Shown here: positions 58,466 through 64,000 of the stretch, piece after piece
Numbering within the stretch: the first letter of the stretch is position 1
Layout: each line of letters starts with the position of its first letter
Source: Kibdelosporangium sp040675465
Lineage (GTDB): Bacteria > Actinomycetota > Actinomycetes > Mycobacteriales > Pseudonocardiaceae
DNA length: 64,000 nucleotides
Reading direction: 5' to 3'
NCBI RefSeq assembly: GCF_040675465.1
Contig: NZ_JBFAPA010000021.1
Coordinates: 124,001-188,000 of the forward strand
The notes under the pieces: generated by a model
Databases searched by the model: none
Seen by the model: only the letters and a program-made list of their open reading frames with translations
What the model was told of the DNA's origin: nothing
Made by a program: the position numbers and the translations under genes

Positions 58466-59646
58466 GAGTTCTCCTCGGCTTGCTCCAGCCGCTTCTCCAC
58501 ATCGGCCAGGTCCTCGACCTGGACGATGTCGGGCAGCTCCTCGACCAGGCCGGCGGGGTTCTCCACCACGCCGATCTCCTCGGTGGCGAACAGCTTGCGC
58601 GGATCCTCGATCCCGGCCAGCGTCTGCCACCGGATGCACCTGGCACTGTGGCCCGGTGCTCCCGTGCCGACCAGCTCGGGCTCACCGTCGTGGCACTCGG
58701 CCACGGCCAGCGGGCAGCGCGGCGAGAACGAGCAGCCGCTGGGCAGGTTCATCAGCGACGGCGGCGCGCCCTTGATCGGGGTGAGCCGCCTGCCCAGCAT
58801 CGCCGGGTTCGGGATCGACCCCAGAAGCCCCACCGTGTAAGGCATCCGGGGTGTCTCGAACACCTCGTTGACGCCGCCGGTCTCCACGATCGTGCCGCCG
58901 TACATCACCTGCACGCGGTCGACCATGCCGGCCACCACACCGAGGTCGTGCGTGATCATCATGATCGCCGCGTTGGTCTCGTCCCGGATCTCCAGCAGGG
59001 TCTCCAGGATCTGCGCCTGCACGGTCACGTCCAGCGCCGTGGTCGGCTCGTCGGCGATGATCAGCTCGGGGTCGTTGATGATCGACATGCCGATCACCGC
59101 GCGCTGGCGCATACCGCCCGAGAACTCGTGCGGGAACTGCTTGGCCCGCCGGTCCGGCTGCGGGATACCCACCAGCGCAAGGGTTTCCACCGCCTTGGCC
59201 CAGGCCGCCGCCTTGGACACATTGTGGTGCGCCTTGTACGCCTCGGCCAGCTGGTAGCCGACGGTGAACACCGGGTTGAGCGAGGTCATCGGGTCCTGGA
59301 AGATCATCGCGATCTTGTTGCCCCGGTAGGCCCGCATCTGCTTGTAGGTCAGGCCGACCAGTTCGTCACCCTGGAAGTTGATCGAACCGGTCACCTTCGC
59401 CGTGCGCGGCAGCAGGCCCATCAGCGCCATGGACGACACCGACTTGCCCGAGCCGGACTCGCCGACGATGCCCAGGACCTCGCGCTGTGCCAGGGAGAAC
59501 GACACGTTGCGCACCGCGTGCACCACGCCGTCCTCGGTCTTGAAGTCAACCGACAGGTCCCGCACGTCCAGCAGGTGCTCGGTGGCGCGATCCGCCTGAC
59601 CGGCCTTGAGCGCGGTGTCGCCGAAGTCGCCGAAGTCGTCGGTCAT
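58462..59646 (-). CDS. oppD: Oligopeptide ABC transporter ATPase OppD
   Basis: ATPase of 394 residues. Walker A GESGSGKS is near 62-69; signature EFSGGMRQR and Walker B LIIADEPTTALD follow. The C-terminal C...C pattern (CSFSPRCPLAVAEC) is typical of the Opp/Dpp group. An extra C-terminal tail of about 50 residues (FATEEIGVVENPAGL) is unusual in length and acidic. It overlaps oppC and oppF by four bases each. Confidence 0.93.
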   Translation of the reverse strand: MTDDFGDFGDTALKAGQADRATEHLLDVRDLSVDFKTEDGVVHAVRNVSFSLAQREVLGIVGESGSGKSVSSMALMGLLPRTAKVTGSINFQGDELVGLTYKQMRAYRGNKIAMIFQDPMTSLNPVFTVGYQLAEAYKAHHNVSKAAAWAKAVETLALVGIPQPDRRAKQFPHEFSGGMRQRAVIGMSIINDPELIIADEPTTALDVTVQAQILETLLEIRDETNAAIMMITHDLGVVAGMVDRVQVMYGGTIVETGGVNEVFETPRMPYTVGLLGSIPNPAMLGRRLTPIKGAPPSLMNLPSGCSFSPRCPLAVAECHDGEPELVGTGAPGHSARCIRWQTLAGIEDPRKLFATEEIGVVENPAGLVEELPDIVQVEDLADVEKRLEQAEENS

Positions 59647-60596
59647 GCCCGCACCCTCTTCTGCCGTGGGTCGAACGCGTCCCGCAGGCCGTCGCCGATG
59701 AAGTTGACCGACAGCGAGATCAGCACGATGAACAGGAACGGGAAGTAGAACAGCCAGGGGTGCACGATCAGCTCGTTCTGGTTCTCGTTGATCAGCAGGC
59801 CCAGCGAGGTGTCGGGGTACTTCACCCCGAGGCCGACGAAGGACAGCGCCGACTCCAGCAGCACAGCCTGGGCCACGCAGATCGTGGCGTTGACGATCAC
59901 CACGTCCATCGTGTTGGGCAGGATGTGCCGGAAGATCACCCGGGTCGGGCCGCCGCCGAGCGCCTTGGCGGCCTCGACGAACTCCTTCTCCCGCAACGAG
60001 AGCACCATGCCGCGCACGGTCCGCGACACCGTCATCCAGTTGGTGAAGCCGAGGATGATGGCGACCTGGAACCAGTTGCTGGCGCCGCCGCCGCGGGCGA
60101 TCTCCTCGGTGGAGAACGTGCCGCGGGAGAGCACCGCCGCGATCAGGAAGGTCGGGATGACCAGCACGAGGTCGGTCAGCCGGCTGACCGCGCTGTCCAC
60201 CCAGCCGCGGTAGTAGCCGGCCAGCGAGCCGAGCACGACACCGAGGATCGTGTTGAGAGCGGCCGCGACCATGGCGATCTGCATGGAGAACCCGGTGCCG
60301 CGGATGACCTTGGCGAACAGGTCGTCACCGATCTGCCCGGTGCCGAACGGGTGGTCGCCGCTGGGGGCCTTGTAGCGGCCCAGGTTCAGGTCGGCGGCCT
60401 GGTACTTCCAGATGGCGCCGCCGACGAAGATGAACAGGATCAGCAGCACGAAGATGATCAGGCCGCCGATCGCGGCCCGGTGCCGGAAGAAGCGGCGAAG
60501 GATCACTTGCCACTGCTTGCGCGGCTTGGCGATGTCCAGGCCGGCTGCCGCCGTGGCCGACGGCGCCGCTGTCGTGGTGGTTACTGGGTCAGCCAA
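59643..60596 (-). CDS. oppC: Oligopeptide ABC transporter permease OppC
   Basis: Permease of 317 residues with an extended soluble N-terminus (Thr/Ala-rich, then RKQWQVILRRFFRHRAAIGG). About six helices follow, with the EAA loop EAAKALGGGPTRVIFRHILPN. The start is a TTG at 60596, whose downstream bases overlap the oppB stop by 8 bp. It forms the channel with OppB. Confidence 0.92.
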   Translation of the reverse strand: MADPVTTTTAAPSATAAAGLDIAKPRKQWQVILRRFFRHRAAIGGLIIFVLLILFIFVGGAIWKYQAADLNLGRYKAPSGDHPFGTGQIGDDLFAKVIRGTGFSMQIAMVAAALNTILGVVLGSLAGYYRGWVDSAVSRLTDLVLVIPTFLIAAVLSRGTFSTEEIARGGGASNWFQVAIILGFTNWMTVSRTVRGMVLSLREKEFVEAAKALGGGPTRVIFRHILPNTMDVVIVNATICVAQAVLLESALSFVGLGVKYPDTSLGLLINENQNELIVHPWLFYFPFLFIVLISLSVNFIGDGLRDAFDPRQKRVRA

Positions 60597-61587
60597 GACG
60601 GATCCTCGGGTCGAGGTACGCGTACAGGATGTCCGCGATCAGGTTGGAGATGACTACGGCGATCGCGGTCACCATGACCACGCCGAGCACCATGTAGGGC
60701 TCTTTCTCGTTGATGCTGCGGATCAGCAGCCTGCCCATGCCGGACCAGTTGAACACCGTCTCGGTGATCACCGCCCCGCCGATGAGCTGGCCGAAGTTGA
60801 CCGCGAACACGGTGATCACCGGGATCAGGCCGTTGCGGAACGCGTGCCGGAAGATGACCCGGCCGCTGGAAAGGCCCTTCGCCTGCGCCGTGCGCACATA
60901 GTCCTGGCCGAGCACGTCGAGCATGGACGCCCGCTGGAAACGGCTGTAGAGCGCGAACTGAATGGCCAGGAGAGACAACGTCGGCAACAGGAACGTGCCG
61001 ACGTACTGGCCTATCTGATGACCGAAACCACCGCTGAACCCACCTGGTGGTGGTCCGGCGGTGGTAATCCATCTCTCCATACCGAGAGATTGCAGGAAGT
61101 CGTTGAAGGGAATTGCCGCGCTTTTGAGCATCAGGCCGATACAGAACACCGGCATGGAGAACAGCACAAAAGCGACACCGGTGGCCGAATAGTCGAAGAT
61201 CGAGTACTGCCGCACCGCCCCGATCACACCGATCGCCATGCCGATGAGCAGGGCGAGGACCTCGGCGCCGATCACCAGCCGGGCGGTGGTCCACAGGCCG
61301 TGGAACACCTCTTCCTTCACATCTTTCGACCCACTGCCGGGAATGACCGATTTACCCCAGTCCCCGGTGACGAACCCGCCCGCCCAGTTCACGTAGCGCT
61401 CGAAGAAGGGGTCGTTGTACCCGGTCTGCTGGTAGGCCAGCTCGATCTCCTGGGGCGACCTCGGCTTCTGCAGCTTCCACTCGCCGAGCGGGTCGCCCAT
61501 GCCCTGAACCAGTCCGAACACGAGGAACGAGCCCACGATGAGCAGCGGGATCGAGATCAGGATCCGCCGCACGATATAACGCAGCAC
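60589..61587 (-). CDS. oppB: Oligopeptide ABC transporter permease OppB
   Basis: Permease of 332 residues. The N-terminal YIVRRILISIPLLIVGSFLVF helix and the EAA loop TAQAKGLSSGRVIFRHAFRNGL are characteristic. Membrane helices are longer than in OppC. GTG 61587. It is separated from oppA by 126 bp that contain a strong stem-loop, so the membrane genes are probably made at a lower level than the binding protein. Confidence 0.92.
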   Translation of the reverse strand: MLRYIVRRILISIPLLIVGSFLVFGLVQGMGDPLGEWKLQKPRSPQEIELAYQQTGYNDPFFERYVNWAGGFVTGDWGKSVIPGSGSKDVKEEVFHGLWTTARLVIGAEVLALLIGMAIGVIGAVRQYSIFDYSATGVAFVLFSMPVFCIGLMLKSAAIPFNDFLQSLGMERWITTAGPPPGGFSGGFGHQIGQYVGTFLLPTLSLLAIQFALYSRFQRASMLDVLGQDYVRTAQAKGLSSGRVIFRHAFRNGLIPVITVFAVNFGQLIGGAVITETVFNWSGMGRLLIRSINEKEPYMVLGVVMVTAIAVVISNLIADILYAYLDPRIRLG

Positions 61588-61651
61588 TTCTACTCCTAGA
61601 GGACCGCCCCCGGCAGTGTGTGCACCAGGGTAGGCACAATTTCATGCGAGT

Positions 61652-61680
61652 GGGGGCCGGTGCTCGTGGCACCGGCCCCC
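61652..61680 (-). terminator. Intercistronic stem-loop between oppA and oppB
   Basis: GGGGGCCGGTGC and its complement (12-bp perfect stem) with a 5-nt loop. It lies 34 bp after the oppA stop. Such structures usually stabilise the binding-protein mRNA or partly stop transcription before the permease genes. Confidence 0.7.
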
Positions 61681-61713
61681 TCGCTTATGACCAGTCGGAA
61701 ACCTCGCCGATGA

Positions 61714-63540
61714 TCAGCGCTTGGTCCATGCCCAGAGGTTCCAGGTGATGCCACCCTCGAAGTTGAGGAAGGACAGGTCACCCACCTTGCCGTCCGGACC
61801 CATGGCGCCGATGCCACCGTCGTAGGCGGCGTAGTCGGGCAGCTGGAACAGCGGCACCGAGGCCATGTCCGCGGCCATCAGCTTGTCGACCTCGTTGAGC
61901 TGCTTGGTGCGGTCAGCGAAGTCCAGGTTGCTGTTGGCCTTGGCCCACAGGTCGTCGACCTGCGCGTTGGAGTAGTTGTTGTAGTTGGCGTTGCCGCCCT
62001 TTTCCTTCGTCTGGTAGTTCTGGAAGGCGCTGGACTTGGTCAGGCCACCCACCCAGGCGAACAGGGCCGCGTCGAAGGCGCTCGCGGGCAGGTCGTCCGC
62101 GTTGAACTGGTCCTTCTGGCCGCTGTTGATCTGGATGCCCGCCTTCTTGCAGCTCTGGCTGACCAGCTGCCAGGTCTTGTTGCGGCGGTCGATGGTCTTG
62201 TAGCCCAGGGTGAACTCGGCCTTCACACCGTTCTTGGCGTAGATGCCGTCCGGACCGAGGGCCCAGCCCTTGTCCTCGAGCAGCTTCTTGGCCTTGGCGG
62301 TGTCACCCTTGCCGATGTCGCCGTAGTGGTCCTCGTAGCCCGCCTCGTTCGGCATGAACACGAAGTTGCCCAGCGGCTTGGCGTTCGGGTCGATGTCCTT
62401 GATCAGGTTGTCCAGCAGCGCGCCGCGGTCGATGCAGTTCGCGACGGCCATCCGGATCTCCGGGTTGTCCTTGAACAGCGGACGCGCCATGTTGAAGTCG
62501 ATGTGCTCGTAGGTCTGGCCACCCTGGGCGATGGTCTTCACCGAGGGGACGGACTTGAGCTGGATCGCGGTCGGGCCGTCGGCCTGGACGTTGATCGCCT
62601 GGACTTCCTTGTTCTGCAGCTGCTGCGACGCGGACTGGGCGTTGGTGTTCGTCCGGATGGTGACCTTGGACGGACCGGTCTTCGGGCCCCAGTACTTGTC
62701 GTTGCGGACCAGCACCAGCGTGTCACGCTTGTCGGTGCTCGCGATCTTGAACGGGCCGCCCGAGATGCCGAACGACGGGTCCCAGCCCAGCATGCCCTCG
62801 GTGTAGGCCTTCACGGCCTTGTCGGCCACCAGCTCGGGGCTGGTGCGCTGCAGCTTGGTGACGTCGGCGACGCCGGCGAGCTTCTCCCAGATGTGCGCCG
62901 GGAGCAGCGCGTCGTTGTTCGTGAACGAGAACAGGCCGCGGTAGTCGGCGAACGGCTTGGAGAAGGTCAGCGTCGCGGTCTTGTCGTTGTCCGCGCAGTC
63001 GACCTTGCTGATGTCCTCGTAGCCCGCGGTCGAGGAGTCGAACTTGGTGCCGGTCTCCTTGCCGCGGACCAGGAACTGCAGGTAGATGTCCTTGCAGCCG
63101 ATCGACTGGCCGTCTTCCCAGTTCGCTTCCTTCTTGAACTTGTACTCGACGACCTGGGGGTCCTTCGACTTCACGGTGACCGAGTCCATCAGGTCACCAT
63201 CGAGCTGCTGCTCGAACTGGCCGTTGTCGTACACACCGACGTACGGCGAGGGCAGGATCGCGACAGTCGCCGAGAGGTTCGAGGCGTTGTTGGTCGCGCC
63301 GATGAGGTTGTTGTAGTCGTGGAAGCCCTCTTCGACGACGGTGGTCACCTCGCCCATGTCGGGGACGGTGGGGCGCTTGTAGACCTTGTCGGCGCCGCCG
63401 ATCTCCCCGGGCTTCTGGTTCTGCTGCTGGTTGGAGTCGCCACTGCCACCAGAGTTGTCGCCACTGGAGCCGCAGGCTCCCAGCACGAGCGACGCGGCGG
63501 CGAACAGCGCGATCGCGGAGACTGCCTTTGATCTCCTCAT
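61714..63540 (-). CDS. oppA: Oligopeptide-binding lipoprotein (family 5)
   Basis: Solute-binding protein of 608 residues. The signal peptide ends in the lipobox LVLGAC (Cys23 lipidated), followed by a Ser/Gly/Gln-rich linker. Family-5 features are the GGPFKIA and RNDKYWG segments and the late GNANYNNYSNAQVDDLWAKA. ATG 63540 is preceded by AGGAGGG. It feeds OppBCDF. Ligand unknown: peptides are typical of the family. Confidence 0.9.
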   Translation of the reverse strand: MRRSKAVSAIALFAAASLVLGACGSSGDNSGGSGDSNQQQNQKPGEIGGADKVYKRPTVPDMGEVTTVVEEGFHDYNNLIGATNNASNLSATVAILPSPYVGVYDNGQFEQQLDGDLMDSVTVKSKDPQVVEYKFKKEANWEDGQSIGCKDIYLQFLVRGKETGTKFDSSTAGYEDISKVDCADNDKTATLTFSKPFADYRGLFSFTNNDALLPAHIWEKLAGVADVTKLQRTSPELVADKAVKAYTEGMLGWDPSFGISGGPFKIASTDKRDTLVLVRNDKYWGPKTGPSKVTIRTNTNAQSASQQLQNKEVQAINVQADGPTAIQLKSVPSVKTIAQGGQTYEHIDFNMARPLFKDNPEIRMAVANCIDRGALLDNLIKDIDPNAKPLGNFVFMPNEAGYEDHYGDIGKGDTAKAKKLLEDKGWALGPDGIYAKNGVKAEFTLGYKTIDRRNKTWQLVSQSCKKAGIQINSGQKDQFNADDLPASAFDAALFAWVGGLTKSSAFQNYQTKEKGGNANYNNYSNAQVDDLWAKANSNLDFADRTKQLNEVDKLMAADMASVPLFQLPDYAAYDGGIGAMGPDGKVGDLSFLNFEGGITWNLWAWTKR

Positions 63541-63791
63541 TGACACGTGCCCTCCTAGCACAGGGTTCCTCCGTAGAGCCGATCTCCGCTCATGGAGGAC
63601 CCATCACTCTAAGACGCGCCCAACGGCCGTGGGTCAGCGCATGCGCCAGAACGCTAGGAACCCAAATGGTCTGGGTCACCGGTGACGGGCCGATCGTGAC
63701 CAAAGGGTGACACGTCGATAGCGGAAGGCAACGCCTCCGTTACCGGCGGGTATGAAAACGCAGCCGATCCGGTACGGAGCGCGCGTTGGTG

Positions 63792-64000
63792 TCAATTCGG
63801 ATTTCTGTGCCAGGTCACCGCCGATCCGAATGGCGCATTCAGCGGCGCGGTCAGTTCGCCGACCGACAACTCCGATCGGACGGCCACCGAATCGGCCAGC
63901 TGGTAGAGGGGGAACACAACCGACTGGCGCCACACACGTGGCTCCACGATGCCGATCGCGTCCGGCAGCGACATCGCCCCGGTCAGCGCCGCGTCGATGG
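63792..64000 (-). CDS. Second family-5 solute-binding protein, C-terminal part only
   Basis: Frame open to the window edge on the minus strand, so the 5' end is missing. The visible C-terminus (IDAALTGAMSLPDAIG, then VWRQSVVFPLYQLADSVAV) is the pattern near the end of family-5 binding proteins, where a W....PLYQ segment is conserved. It lies just upstream of oppA, so two related binding proteins stand in tandem; separate peptide specificities are possible. Confidence 0.6.
   Translation of the reverse strand, partial: IDAALTGAMSLPDAIGIVEPRVWRQSVVFPLYQLADSVAVRSELSVGELTAPLNAPFGSAVTWHRNPN

Noticed and set aside
1..64000. tRNA, rRNA, insertion sequences or prophage genes
   Set aside because: By eye I found no cloverleaf with a GTTCGAATC-type arm, no rRNA stretch, no transposase or integrase motif and no phage structural gene. 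A covariance-model scan would be decisive.

Overview
This 64 kb window is GC-rich actinobacterial chromosome, most likely from the order Pseudonocardiales. The evidence is very high third-position GC, frequent GTG and some TTG starts, a mycothiol gene (mshB), an LpqY-SugABC trehalose importer, the actinobacterial form of DapD, glucosyl-3-phosphoglycerate synthase, and a DUF397/Scr1-type XRE pair. I see no rRNA, tRNA, CRISPR array, insertion sequence or prophage. The gene content looks like a core chromosome. Much of it follows, in mixed order, the gene set found around Rv1170-Rv1283 of Mycobacterium tuberculosis; that comparison is from memory and was not searched.

Layout: (1) 0-3.4 kb: a cut-off metallophosphoesterase, a ParB-like nuclease-fold protein, a protein of unknown function and a four-helix membrane protein. 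(2) 3.4-8.5 kb: the sugC-sugB-sugA-lpqY trehalose/sugar importer on the minus strand with a strong terminator, plus a stress-type membrane protein. (3) 8.5-15.7 kb: acyl-CoA dehydrogenase, a 50-residue zinc ribbon, a slipin, two tandem small paralogues, a PRC/MgtE-N/CBS protein with a DUF1003 protein, a MarR regulator and the Mrp Fe-S carrier. (4) 15.7-20 kb: an accessory island with DUF397, a Scr1-type XRE regulator and, divergently, a large protein joining a class III nucleotide-cyclase-like domain to NB-ARC and TPR. Perfect palindromes lie between the last two.

(5) 20-26 kb: the envelope-stress locus sigE-rseA ... htrA-tatB, split by a translationally coupled EF-hand/terpene synthase pair, then a divergent O-methyltransferase. 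(6) 26-34 kb: glgC and glgA (glycogen/maltose-1-phosphate), GtrA, an MFS exporter with a LysR regulator, pepA, DUF3117, tag and a DivIVA-type protein. (7) 34-41 kb: PadR, a HAAS-type membrane protein and cydABDC (cytochrome bd oxidase and its assembly ABC exporter), then a GNAT. (8) 41-50 kb: gpgS, an acyltransferase, an SDR carrying an in-frame 36-bp minisatellite, a Dyp peroxidase, two LOG-type proteins, dapE, a VapBC module and dapD. (9) 50-57 kb: CHAD protein, dapC, seven-iron ferredoxin, GNAT, a protein of unknown function, a metallo-beta-lactamase-fold protein, a repeat-rich 0.95 kb intergenic stretch, a membrane protein and mshB. (10) 57-64 kb: DoxX and a complete oligopeptide-type ABC importer (oppF-oppD-oppC-oppB-oppA), then the 3' end of a second family-5 binding protein running off the window.

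Functionally, three diaminopimelate/lysine genes (dapE, dapD, dapC) cluster with their ferredoxin neighbour. Trehalose uptake, glgC/glgA and gpgS together suggest a storage-sugar and methylglucose-polysaccharide theme. SigE/RseA/HtrA/TatB form an envelope-stress module. The most unusual items are the cyclase-NB-ARC-TPR island, the EF-hand/terpene synthase cassette inside the sigE locus, the repeat-expanded SDR, and a perfectly symmetric triple-nested palindrome between lysR and pepA.
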